Source: Planctomycetota bacterium
GTDB lineage: Bacteria > Planctomycetota > UBA1135 > UBA2386
Reading direction: 5' to 3'
Length of the DNA stretch: 52,244 nucleotides
Assembly (NCBI GenBank): GCA_016795295.1
Contig: JAEUHP010000104.1
Span: 1-52,244 of the forward strand
The notes below the pieces were generated by a model. That model did no database searches. It was not told the DNA's origin and saw nothing but the letters and a program-made list of their open reading frames with translations. Made by a program: the position numbers and the translations under genes. Positions within the stretch are counted from its first letter, which is position 1. Every line of letters starts with the position of its first letter. Shown in pieces: positions 38,373 through 49,280 of this stretch.

Positions 38373-39905
38373 ATGGCCGACGCCTTCGTTCCCGACCCGG
38401 ATGCCGCCACCGGCGACCCGCTGCTCCGAACCTTGCTCGAACACCTCGGCAGCCGCGTGCGCCGCGAGCAGATGGAGACGTGGTTTCGTTCGCTGTCGGT
38501 CGTGCGCAGCTCGCCGGACGAAGTGGAACTCTCGGTCACCAGCCAGTTCGTGCGCGACTGGCTGCAGCGCAACTTCCTTGGCGTGATCCAGGATTCGGTG
38601 GCCGCCGCGATGGGAGGGCGCCGACGGGTCCTCCTCAGCCAGCGCGACGAAGACGGCGTGGACAGCCTGCGCCTGCTCGATTCGCGGCACCTTTCGCGCG
38701 GCATCGACACCATCCTCGATCCGATTGTTCAGAAACTGGATGGTGTTCAGAAACTGGATGGCGTGCCAGCAGGTGGAGCGTCTGCCGGCTCCCAGCCGTC
38801 TGCCGGATCGCCAGGAGGCACGGTGGGGGGGGCACCCTTGCTCCAGCGCAGCCACTTCGGCACCGGCAAGGCCGGCCCAGCACTCAACCCGAACTACACC
38901 TTCGACAAGTTCGTCGTGGGTCCGTGCAACCGGCTGGTGCACGCCTCGGCGATCGCGATCGGTGAGAATCCGGGCTGCGCCTACAACCCGCTGTTCGTGC
39001 ACGGCAACGTCGGCCTCGGCAAGTCGCATGTGCTGCAAGCGATCTGCCACACCGTGCTGCGCCGCGACAGCCGCCTGAGAGTCGTCTACGCCAGCTGCGA
39101 GGACTTCACCAACTCTTACATCCAGGCGATCCAAGGCGGTCAGCTCGAAGCGTTCCGCGACTACCACCGCAACGCCGACTTGCTGGTCATCGACGACGTG
39201 CAGTTCCTCGCCGGCAAAGAGAAGACCCAAGAGGAGTTCTTCCACACGTTCAACGCCCTCTACGACGCGCAGAAGCAGATCGTGCTCTCGTCGGATCGTC
39301 CGCCGGTCGAGATCCCGACCATCCAGGAGCGACTGGTCTCCCGCTTCAAGTGGGGGTTGGTCACCGAGGTCGAAGCTCCGTGCCTGCAAACTCGCACCCA
39401 GATCGTCCAGAGGAAGGCCCTTGGGCGGGGCGTCGAAGTGCCGGTCGACGTGGCGCGCTACTTGGCCGAACGCGTCACCACCAACATCCGCGAACTCGAA
39501 GGCGCAGTCACCAAAGTGGTGGGCATCGCCGCCTTGACCGAGCAACCAGTGACCCTGGACTTGGCCGAGAGCTGCATGCGGGGCATGCCGATCCGCCACC
39601 ACCAGGTCACGGTCGACGACGTGATGGCCTTGATCACCAGTGAGTTCGCGATCACGGTTCGCGAACTGACCGGCAAAGGACGCACGCAGTCGGTCAGTCT
39701 GCCGAGGCAGGTGGCGATGTTCCTGCTGCGGCAGCACACGGAGAGTTCCCTCGAGGACATCGGCCGGGTGTTCGGCAACCGCGACCACACCACCGTGCTC
39801 TACGCCGTCGGCAAGATCGGCGAACGCGTCCAGACCGACAAGATGTTCCGCGAGCTTCTGGATGGCCTCGGCAACCGGCTGCTGACGCGCAACTTCCGCG
39901 CGTAG
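38373..39905 (+). CDS. dnaA: chromosomal replication initiator DnaA
   Basis: A 510-residue initiator. Domain I (residues ~5-85) contains VRREQMETWFRSL. A linker (to ~165) is Gly/Ser/Pro-rich and carries a tandem VQKLDG repeat. Domain III has Walker A GNVGLGKS (~210), Walker B LLVIDDVQFLAGKEKTQEEF (~270) and sensor motifs. Domain IV carries GNRDHTTVLYAV (~467), the DnaA-box-reading signature; the usual GGRDHTTV has Asn in place of the second Gly. The ATG at 38373 gives the normal family start; an upstream open frame from 38163 looks non-coding. Confidence 0.94.
   Translation: MADAFVPDPDAATGDPLLRTLLEHLGSRVRREQMETWFRSLSVVRSSPDEVELSVTSQFVRDWLQRNFLGVIQDSVAAAMGGRRRVLLSQRDEDGVDSLRLLDSRHLSRGIDTILDPIVQKLDGVQKLDGVPAGGASAGSQPSAGSPGGTVGGAPLLQRSHFGTGKAGPALNPNYTFDKFVVGPCNRLVHASAIAIGENPGCAYNPLFVHGNVGLGKSHVLQAICHTVLRRDSRLRVVYASCEDFTNSYIQAIQGGQLEAFRDYHRNADLLVIDDVQFLAGKEKTQEEFFHTFNALYDAQKQIVLSSDRPPVEIPTIQERLVSRFKWGLVTEVEAPCLQTRTQIVQRKALGRGVEVPVDVARYLAERVTTNIRELEGAVTKVVGIAALTEQPVTLDLAESCMRGMPIRHHQVTVDDVMALITSEFAITVRELTGKGRTQSVSLPRQVAMFLLRQHTESSLEDIGRVFGNRDHTTVLYAVGKIGERVQTDKMFRELLDGLGNRLLTRNFRA
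38727..38762 (+). repeat. 18-bp tandem duplication in the dnaA linker
   Basis: GTTCAGAAACTGGATGGT (38727-38744) is followed at once by a copy differing in the last base (38745-38762). It encodes VQKLDG twice in the flexible linker of DnaA. Confidence 0.85.
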
Positions 39906-40427
39906 TCTGGCTCCGCTCGTAGCCCCGCAGCGAGTCGTTCGGCGGCACCGCAGCTCCGCCTGCGGACTCCCCCTGGTTCCTGCCTGGGCTGCGGCTGGTC
40001 CATGGTTCCCGGTGCGGTGCTTGGTTTCCCCATCTCTTGACGGCTAGCGGTCGCCGAGTGCCGGTGGGATCCAGATGCTGAGGTGGCACGAGTCACGAGT
40101 TCGGTGCAGAGCCCCCGAACAAGCTGCGGAGGATCCGGGCAACGCCGTCGAGAGAAGCCCACCCGAGCCTCAGCAGGTGGTCTGGACAGCCTCCGGAGCT
40201 GGGGAATCCAGGACAGTCTCCGCGTTGCTTCCGACAGGTTCTCCACCGGGCACAACCTTGCCCAAGAGCTTCGTTCTCCTTCGCTTGACGCAGCTGGGAC
40301 GCTATTCTCTCCACTCTCGTGACGGCACGGATGATGTCGAAGAGCGAGGGATTTCCCTCTCTCCAACCACCCTCCGTGTCGAGCGCTCGAGCTGCCAACG
40401 CAAGCCCTCCTCGCTGAGCCCTGCCCG
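39906..40427. other. dnaA-dnaN intergenic region
   Basis: 522 bp with no credible gene. TTGACG (40285) and TATTCT (40303) are present but only 12 bp apart, too close for a normal sigma70 promoter. A TTCTCCACC (two mismatches to the DnaA box) is the nearest match to an origin element. No strong ribosome binding site precedes dnaN. Confidence 0.4.
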
Positions 40428-41522
40428 ATGAAGATCCTCTGTGACCGGACCGCGCTTCTGGACGCCGTGAACGTGGTGTCCTCGGTGGTTCCGGTGAAGT
40501 CTACGAAGCCGATCCTGCTCAACCTGCTGCTGCGGGCCGAAGACGACGGTGTCGTGCTGTTCGCCACGGATCTCGAGATGGCGGCGCGCATTCGCCTCGA
40601 CGCTGTGAAGGTGGCCAAGAAGGGCTCGATGCTGCTCCCGGCGCGCGAAACGGCAGCCCTCCTGCGCGAGATCAGCGATCCGACGGTGACCCTCGAGAGC
40701 ATCGACCAACGTTGTCGCATCGAGAGCGGCGGCGGTTCGTTCGTGCTGCTCGGCGAGGATCCTGCCCAGTATCCAGAGGAAGCAAAGGTCGAGCCCGGCA
40801 AGTCGCTCGAAATCCCGGCCGGTCGGTTGCTGCGGATGATCCAGGAGACGGTGTTCGCTGCGGCCCGTGAGGAGACCCGCTACGCCATCCATGGTGTCCT
40901 GGTCGATGCGGCCGCGGGCTGTCTGCGCTTCGTGGCCACCGACGGACGCCGCCTGGCAATCAGCTACGAGAATCTCGACACCAAGACCGAGTTCCGGGTC
41001 GTGGTGCCCCTGCGCGCTCTGCACACGGTCGCCAAGGCCCTGCCCGAGGGCGGCAAGGAACTGGTCCGCATCGACGCGGGCAGCCGCCAGATCGTCTTCA
41101 CCACCGGCAAGGCGCAACTGGTCAGCCAGCTGCTGGAGACCCGCTTCCCCGACTACGAGGGTGTACTGCCGAAGTCGGCCGACACCACCGTGGAGATCCC
41201 CAAAGCAGTACTCGAAGGTGCTCTGCGTCGGACTGCAATTCTGGCAGCCGCTGATCTGCGCATGGTCCGTTTCGAGGTTGGTCCGCAGCAACTGCGCATG
41301 ACCGCCGAGAGTTCCCAGCGTGGCCGCGCCGACGTCTCGGTCGACGCCGACGTGAAGGGGGCTGGCGGCAGCATCAACTTCAACCCGGACTTCATCCTGG
41401 AGGCGCTGCGGGTGTCGGCCCTGGACACGGTTCGGCTCGACATGTCGGACGATTCGATGCCAGCGAAGTTCACGCTCGGCGAGTCTTTCACCTACGTGGT
41501 GATGCCGATCAGTGGTACTTGA
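40428..41522 (+). CDS. dnaN: DNA polymerase III beta subunit (sliding clamp)
   Basis: A 364-residue clamp of three similar domains. Typical parts are MKILCDRTALLDAVNVVS, LLLRAEDDGVVLFATDLEM, the domain II stretch FVATDGRRLAISYENL (~residue 165), and the C-terminal FVVMPI-like end TYVVMPISGT that forms the protein-binding pocket. It is followed by dciA and gyrB, a usual dnaA-dnaN neighbourhood. Confidence 0.95.
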   Translation: MKILCDRTALLDAVNVVSSVVPVKSTKPILLNLLLRAEDDGVVLFATDLEMAARIRLDAVKVAKKGSMLLPARETAALLREISDPTVTLESIDQRCRIESGGGSFVLLGEDPAQYPEEAKVEPGKSLEIPAGRLLRMIQETVFAAAREETRYAIHGVLVDAAAGCLRFVATDGRRLAISYENLDTKTEFRVVVPLRALHTVAKALPEGGKELVRIDAGSRQIVFTTGKAQLVSQLLETRFPDYEGVLPKSADTTVEIPKAVLEGALRRTAILAAADLRMVRFEVGPQQLRMTAESSQRGRADVSVDADVKGAGGSINFNPDFILEALRVSALDTVRLDMSDDSMPAKFTLGESFTYVVMPISGT

Positions 41523-41580
41523 GTCCTGCGGGTACCTGAGTCCTGGTGGGCCTGAGTCTTCGGGCACCCGAGCCGTCGTT
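41519..41580 (+). repeat. imperfect 16-17 bp direct repeats after dnaN
   Basis: Copies begin at 41519 (TTGAGTCCTGCGGGTAC), 41536 (CTGAGTCCTGGTGGGC), 41552 (CTGAGTCTTCGGGCAC) and a decayed one at 41568 (CCGAGCC). They fill most of the 95-bp dnaN-dciA gap, starting in the last dnaN codons. Confidence 0.6.
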
Positions 41581-41617
41581 TCCGACCGACCCCAATTGCC
41601 GCCACCGGAGTCCAACC

Positions 41618-44369
<2,752 letters not shown>

Positions 44370-44399
44370 CGGGCCACGGCCGCGATTGGGCGGGCGCTC

Positions 44400-45086
44400 G
44401 TGACGGCAACAAACCTCAAAGCGGCGCCGTTCGTCGGTCTCCTGGTCCTGGCCGCGCTGCTGTGCGGACTGGGGTATTCCGGTTGGCGGTTGGCCGACGC
44501 GCAGGAACGCTCACGGACCCGGTGGGTCGCGGTGCCCGGCCGGGTGGTGGCGACGTCGATCGAGGTCGACGAAGAACACGACGAATACCACTCGATCTAC
44601 CACTACCCGCGGCTCACCTACTCCTACCAGTTCGCTGGCCGGGACCTGGTTGGTCGGCGGTTTCGGGTCGTCGACGACCGCAGTTTCAGCACGCGCGCGG
44701 AGGCAGAAAGGGTGCTCGAGAAGTTGCCGGTCGGCGGTGCCATCACGGTGCTCGTCGATCCGGACGACCCCTCGATGGCTGTGCTGCAGCTCGACGGCAG
44801 CTCGATGCCCTACCTGCTTTGCCTGGTCGCTGCGTTGTTCCTGGCCGTGCCGGTCCTGGCCATGTTGCTGCGGCTGCGGCCGGCTCTCCGTTCCTTCGGC
44901 CTGTTGCTCTTGGTGGTTGCTTGGTACGCAGTACTCGTCTGGGCGGTGCCACACTGGTGGCGCAACTGTGATCCGCCAGGGCTGGCCCGGGTGTTCGTCT
45001 GGGCGGTGTTTCTGGGCTATGCCGCGCTGGGTGGGTTGCTGGGTTTGATGGGCATCGGCTCCCTGCGCCGACGGGCCGGGTCCTGA
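44400..45086 (+). CDS. DUF3592-like membrane protein
   Basis: A 228-residue protein with an N-terminal helix (~10-28), an extracytoplasmic domain, then three helices (~136-158, ~165-188, ~195-220). The middle domain has the DUF3592 look: VPGRVVATSIEVD, YPRLTYSYQFAGRDLVGRRF and GGAITVLVDPDDPSMAVL. Function is unknown. It starts with GTG 30 nt after gyrB and faces the methyltransferase-like gene. Confidence 0.75.
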   Translation: MTATNLKAAPFVGLLVLAALLCGLGYSGWRLADAQERSRTRWVAVPGRVVATSIEVDEEHDEYHSIYHYPRLTYSYQFAGRDLVGRRFRVVDDRSFSTRAEAERVLEKLPVGGAITVLVDPDDPSMAVLQLDGSSMPYLLCLVAALFLAVPVLAMLLRLRPALRSFGLLLLVVAWYAVLVWAVPHWWRNCDPPGLARVFVWAVFLGYAALGGLLGLMGIGSLRRRAGS

Positions 45087-45129
45087 GCGCCGGGCTGGGC
45101 CGGACTCGCCGCTCGAGCCGTGCTGCGAA

Positions 45130-45606
45130 TCAACGGGGTGCCGACGAACCATCTGCCTCGGCCGGCACTTCGCCGACCAGCACCCGGGCGCGGCCGGCCA
45201 TCGGCAAAGTGGTCTCCGTCACCCGCAGGCCGAGCTGCTGTCCCAGTTCGGCGAGATGCCGCATCCACGGCTTGTAACTCATGCCATTGTCCGAACAGCA
45301 CGGCACGATCGCGAACGGCCGCCGATGGCGCGCGGCGTACTCGACGATCACCCGCGTGGCCCCGTCGGGGTGCATGCCGACCAACAGATCGCAGGTGCAG
45401 GGTTCGTCGAGGGTGAACAACCGCTGCGCATAGCGCACGTCGGCGTGTTTCCAGCGGCGGTCGAAGGTGGTCACTTCGAGGCCGCGTGCAGTGAGCGCGA
45501 GGTTCAGCTTGCCCATGCCCCCGGCGATGTCGAACACGGTGCGCGCGCTGGGGAAACGCGTCGTGGCGAGGTCGGCGAACAGTTCGAAGCGGCGTGGATC
45601 GGCCAC
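45130..45606 (-). CDS. methyltransferase-like protein (class I SAM fold)
   Basis: A 158-residue protein. Motif I is TVFDIAGGMGKLNLALTARG (residues ~20-39), followed by a second strand VTTFDRRWK. A later VGMHPDGATRVIVEYAA and AIVPCCSDNG recall small class I methyltransferases. The substrate is unknown. I chose the GTG at 45606, 6 nt after a TATTCT box; the longer frame from 45702 overlaps the PepSY gene and has a poor sequence. Confidence 0.6.
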   Translation of the reverse strand: MADPRRFELFADLATTRFPSARTVFDIAGGMGKLNLALTARGLEVTTFDRRWKHADVRYAQRLFTLDEPCTCDLLVGMHPDGATRVIVEYAARHRRPFAIVPCCSDNGMSYKPWMRHLAELGQQLGLRVTETTLPMAGRARVLVGEVPAEADGSSAPR

Positions 45607-45612
45607 GCCGGC

Positions 45613-45618
45613 AGAATA
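45613..45618 (-). promoter_or_regulatory. -10-like box TATTCT before the methyltransferase-like gene
   Basis: On the minus strand TATTCT ends 6 nt before the GTG start, the same spacing as before bshA, with no ribosome binding site. This suggests a leaderless transcript. Confidence 0.4.
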
Positions 45619-45664
45619 CCGCGGCCTGGCGGTGACCGCGCTGCCTGCCTGCGGCGCCGGCTGG

Positions 45665-46264
45665 CTACGGGATGCCGAACGCCACCACGGCCAGCAGCGC
45701 AACGAGGCCCACGAAGCCGACCAGCAGGCCGGTGCGCCGGCGTTTCTTCAGGTAGAGCAACAGCCACAGTCCGGTGAGCGACAGTCCGGTGAGCACAACC
45801 GCCGAAGCGTCGATCACCACGCTCCATACCGGACCGCAATCGCGACCCTTGTGCAGGTCGTCGAGCAGCGCCAGCAGCGGGCGGCGCGACTCCTCGATCT
45901 TGTACTTGCCGGTGCTGCGTTCGATCGTCGCATCGGCGCTGTAGGCGGGGCCTTTCCAGACCACCACGCATTCGTCGTCGGCGATGCCGAAGTCGCTGAC
46001 GGCGCCGCGCAGGTGGTGCTCGGCGCGCAGCCGTTCGGCGATCGCCAGCTTGTCGACCGTGCCGGCCAGCTGCGCCACGGGCAGTTCGCCGGCCAGCGTG
46101 CGCACCGCCGGTTCGCCGCTCTCGAACCACTCGGCGTGGTTGAGGGTCAGCCCGGTCACCGCGAACAGCAAGGTCGCAGCGAGTCCCAGCAGCGAGCCGT
46201 AGAGATGCAGCCAGCGCACCCAGTAGGGCAGGCGGTGGCCGCGTGGTTCGCCGGCAGTCGACAC
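45665..46264 (-). CDS. PepSY-associated membrane protein
   Basis: A 199-residue protein with an N-terminal helix (~17-40), an extracytoplasmic region containing AVSDFGIADDECVVVWKGPA (PepSY-like strand pattern), and two C-terminal helices (~150-168, 178-198). HLYGSLLGLAATLLFAVTGL is typical of PepSY_TM proteins, and DDLHKGRDCGPVWSVVIDA matches the usual LHKG motif. These proteins partner with flavinylated (ApbE-modified) electron carriers or iron reduction. It follows the ApbE gene by 1 nt. Confidence 0.82.
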   Translation of the reverse strand: MSTAGEPRGHRLPYWVRWLHLYGSLLGLAATLLFAVTGLTLNHAEWFESGEPAVRTLAGELPVAQLAGTVDKLAIAERLRAEHHLRGAVSDFGIADDECVVVWKGPAYSADATIERSTGKYKIEESRRPLLALLDDLHKGRDCGPVWSVVIDASAVVLTGLSLTGLWLLLYLKKRRRTGLLVGFVGLVALLAVVAFGIP

Positions 46265-46265
46265 G

Positions 46266-47744
46266 TCAGCGCCCCTTGCCCTGTGGCCCGAACGTGAGTT
46301 TGGCGTCGTGCACCTCGTCGTTGTCGGCGAGCGTGGCCTGGACGGGCGTGGTGCGCAGGTCGAGTTCCTGCTTCATCAGTTGGTAGGTGCCGTGCTCGCG
46401 GCAGACTTCGATCAGCACGGTGTACTTGCCCGGGGCGAGCGGCCTGCCGTCGTCGTCCAGCCCGTCCCACTGCAGCGTGTAGGCCCCGGCTTTGCGGGTC
46501 GCTTGCGAGACCTGGTCGGCGAAGCGCGGCTGGTCGGCGTAGTGGCGCGACCAACGGCGCAGGTCGCGCAGCCAGCGGCGGTCTTCGATCCAGAGGCACA
46601 GGGTGCGCGCCGGACTGCCGGTCAGGTCTTCGATCCAGACCGCGACGTAGGGGCGCTTCCAGCCGCCGCGGCGGTTGCCGCTGACGGCCGGGGCAGGTCC
46701 TTGGATGGCGAACTCGATCTTCAGGCCGAAGTTCTTGGGCCAAGCCGTGGGGGGGCCGCCGGTGGTCTGCAGCGCCTCGCGGAGGCCATCGGTGGCGTGC
46801 ACCACGCCGTCCGCCGTGACCACGAACGCCTCGGCGCCCGGTGTGCTGCGCACCAGGGCCAGACCTTCCGCACCCAGCACGCACAGAATCGTCGCCAGCG
46901 CATCGGCGGTGGCGGTGTCCTTGGCCAGCACCGAAGCACCGAGCACGTGGTCGCAGGGTTTGCCGGTGCGCGGGTCGAGCACGTGCGAGTGGTGGGTGCC
47001 ACCGAGGTCGAAGCCGCGGGCGTAGCCGCCGCTGCTGGCCACGGCGCAGTCGTGGCGGATCACGGTCGCGAGGGGCGAGCCGTTCGCAGCGGGCTGCCGC
47101 GGGTCGACCAGCGCGATGCTCACGTCCTTGCCGCCGACGCGGGTTTCGCCGCCGATCTGGAAACTGCGCAGTTGCGCCCCGGGGACGCTGGCCACTTTCG
47201 CGGCGGCGCGGTCGACGATGCACCCTTTGGCGATGCCATCGAGGTCGAACGGCGCGCGCACGGCGACTCGGTCCTGGACCAGGCAGAAAGTTGGTTCCCG
47301 CAGAGTGGCAGCCGCGGCGGTGAGGGCTGCGGCCGCTGGCGGTTGGCCGGTGCTTTCGGCTGCGCGCCACACTTTGGTCAGCGCCGCGGTGCCAGGCTCG
47401 AACGCGCCGTGGCTCTTGGTGCGCCACAGGTCGGCGACCTGCAGCGTTTCGCGGAGTTCGGCGGAGGCCGGGCCGCCGCCCGAACGCAGCAATCGGCTCA
47501 GTTCGCTGTCGTCGCGCCACGTCGAGAAGATGGCCTCGAGCCGCGCGACTTCGGCGTAGACCGCCGCTTCGGCGCGCTGCGCGGTGCTTTCGTCCGGGGC
47601 GAGCACCACCAGGTTGCTGCTGGTGCCGAGTACGCCTTCGCGGGCGAAGCGGAACTCCTGGAGGCCCTGGGCCGCGAGCGGCAGGGCCAGCAGGGCGAGA
47701 ACAGCGAAGTGGGGGGCGTGGCGGCGCAGCGGCAGTTCGGGCAC
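46266..47744 (-). CDS. ApbE-type FMN transferase fused to DUF2271
   Basis: A 492-residue exported protein. A signal peptide covers residues ~1-26 (LALLALPLAAQG). The ApbE domain (~30-320) covalently attaches FMN to Thr of partner proteins; seen are FDLDGIAKGCIVDRA (~166), QIGGETRVGGK, SSGGYARGFDLGG, HSHVLDPRTGKPCDHV and TATADALATILCVLG. Residues ~340-490 are a DUF2271 domain (RRGGWKRPYVAVWIEDLTG, GAYTLQWDGLDDDGRPL). GTG start; TTAGCT lies 7 nt before it. With the PepSY gene it likely forms a surface flavin or iron-reductase pair. Confidence 0.88.
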   Translation of the reverse strand: MPELPLRRHAPHFAVLALLALPLAAQGLQEFRFAREGVLGTSSNLVVLAPDESTAQRAEAAVYAEVARLEAIFSTWRDDSELSRLLRSGGGPASAELRETLQVADLWRTKSHGAFEPGTAALTKVWRAAESTGQPPAAAALTAAAATLREPTFCLVQDRVAVRAPFDLDGIAKGCIVDRAAAKVASVPGAQLRSFQIGGETRVGGKDVSIALVDPRQPAANGSPLATVIRHDCAVASSGGYARGFDLGGTHHSHVLDPRTGKPCDHVLGASVLAKDTATADALATILCVLGAEGLALVRSTPGAEAFVVTADGVVHATDGLREALQTTGGPPTAWPKNFGLKIEFAIQGPAPAVSGNRRGGWKRPYVAVWIEDLTGSPARTLCLWIEDRRWLRDLRRWSRHYADQPRFADQVSQATRKAGAYTLQWDGLDDDGRPLAPGKYTVLIEVCREHGTYQLMKQELDLRTTPVQATLADNDEVHDAKLTFGPQGKGR

Positions 47745-47849
47745 GGTCGGGAGCTAACGGCCGTGGGGCGCGTTGGGCCACGAGAGGTGCGGCGGTTCAC
47801 GATTTCGTTACCTCGCCGCGGGTGCGCTGGCCGGGCTTCGCCAGCGTGG

Positions 47850-47855
47850 TAAGTT
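47850..47855 (+). promoter_or_regulatory. -10-like box TAAGTT before trpS
   Basis: TAAGTT ends 10 nt before the trpS ATG, and the space between is GC-only with no ribosome binding site. It suggests a leader of at most a few nucleotides. Confidence 0.4.
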
Positions 47856-47865
47856 GCTCGCCCCC

Positions 47866-49206
47866 ATGACGCGCCCGCGCATCCTTTCCGGCGTACAACC
47901 CTCCGGCGCCCTGCACCTCGGCAACTACTTCGGCGCGATCCGGCGCCACGTGGCGATGCAGGACGAGGGGGATTGCTACTACTTCATCGCCGACTACCAC
48001 GCACTGACCAGTTTGCGCGACCGCGAAGCGCTCGCCATCTACACGCGCGACGTGGCGTTGACCTACTTGGCGGTCGGGCTCGACCCCAAGCGCACGGTGT
48101 TCTACCGCCAATCCGATCTGCCCGAAGTCACCGAATTGGCGTGGCTCTTGGCCACTGCGACCGGCATGGGGCTGCTCGAACGGGCCCACAGCTACAAAGA
48201 GAAGGTGGCGCGCGGCCTCGGCGCTTCGGTGGGCCTGTTCACCTATCCGGTGCTGATGGCCGCCGACATCCTCGCACCAGACGCTGATCTGGTGCCGGTG
48301 GGTCAGGACCAGGATCAGCACGTCGAGATGACGCGCGACATGGCGCAGTTGTTCCACAACGCGTTCTGCCCCAACGAGCCGGTGTTCCGCATCCCGAAGG
48401 CCAAGATCGGCGAAGGCGCGCGCGTGCCCGGCACCACGTTCGAAAAGGGCCAGGTGCTGCAGGTGGCGACGGCGATCGCGTCGCGGCGGCTCGACGACGG
48501 GCGGTTGGTCGAGCTCGAACAGTACGCGCGAGACTTCCGATCGATGCTGGCCTTCGTGTTGGGCGGCAATCCAGAGAGTGTGCTGCGCAGCACCGAAGAG
48601 CTCGAAGTCTTGCTGGCCGCCGAGCACGCGCGGCGGTTTCCGCACGTCGACGTGCTCGAGCGGGCTCTGCGCGTGGTGGCCGAGCACCCTGGCGACCACG
48701 TGGCGAGCACGCCGCGCCACGGCGGGGTCGGCCTCGAGTTCTATGCGCCGCTCGACCGCGTCCTGTTCCTGACCAAGGACGGCAAGCGGCAGGCGGCGAA
48801 GATGTCGAAGAGCCAGGGCAACACCATCCCGATTTTCGACGAGGGCAAGTCTCTCAAGAAGAAAGTGATGGGCATCGAGACGCGGTTGGTGGACCTGGCC
48901 GAACCACTCGACTGGCGCGAAGACATCGTGATCCAGTTGTACGAGCTGTTCGCCACGGCCGACGAGCTGGCGGCCATGCGCGCGAACTACGAACGCGGCG
49001 GCTTCGGCTTCGGCCGGGCCAAATCGGCATTGCTGGAGAAGGTCGAAGCGCACATGGCGCCGTTCCGCGCGCGGCGGCGTGAGCTGGAGGCGGATCCGGG
49101 CGTGGTCGAGGACGTGCTGCGCGACGGCGCCGCGCGGGCGCGGCTGGTGATCGGCGCGACCTTGGAGCGGGCCCGCGCAGCCTGTGGACTGGGCCGGCGG
49201 AGATGA
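47866..49206 (+). CDS. trpS: tryptophanyl-tRNA synthetase with large insertion
   Basis: A 446-residue class Ic synthetase; usual bacterial TrpS is ~330. The HIGH-type motif is QPSGALHLGNYFG (residues ~10-22), and VGQDQDQHVEMTRDMAQ and FRIPKAKIGEGARVPG follow as normal. The KMSKS motif AAKMSKSQGN appears only at ~312. An extra ~110-115 residues (about 188-300) therefore separate the GARV and KMSKS segments. The insert is not frameshifted and has normal codon use. The C-terminal helical region is retained. Confidence 0.92.
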   Translation: MTRPRILSGVQPSGALHLGNYFGAIRRHVAMQDEGDCYYFIADYHALTSLRDREALAIYTRDVALTYLAVGLDPKRTVFYRQSDLPEVTELAWLLATATGMGLLERAHSYKEKVARGLGASVGLFTYPVLMAADILAPDADLVPVGQDQDQHVEMTRDMAQLFHNAFCPNEPVFRIPKAKIGEGARVPGTTFEKGQVLQVATAIASRRLDDGRLVELEQYARDFRSMLAFVLGGNPESVLRSTEELEVLLAAEHARRFPHVDVLERALRVVAEHPGDHVASTPRHGGVGLEFYAPLDRVLFLTKDGKRQAAKMSKSQGNTIPIFDEGKSLKKKVMGIETRLVDLAEPLDWREDIVIQLYELFATADELAAMRANYERGGFGFGRAKSALLEKVEAHMAPFRARRRELEADPGVVEDVLRDGAARARLVIGATLERARAACGLGRRR

Positions 49207-49213
49207 GAATGGG

Positions 49214-49238
49214 ACATGGGGTGGGCTACGCCCCGTGT
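49214..49238 (+). terminator. hairpin downstream of trpS
   Basis: ACATGGGG (49214-49221) pairs with CCCCGTGT (49231-49238), with one G-U pair and a 9-nt loop, just after the trpS stop. There is no U-tract. Confidence 0.35.
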
Positions 49239-49280
49239 CTGGAGGGTGTAGTTTGCGGGCTCTTGCCTCGAGTCACTCCC

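Noticed and set aside
40236..40246. TTCTCCACC as a DnaA box
   Set aside because: A single site with two mismatches and no cluster around it.
40285..40308. TTGACG ... TATTCT as dnaN promoter
   Set aside because: The spacer is only 12 bp, too short for sigma70.
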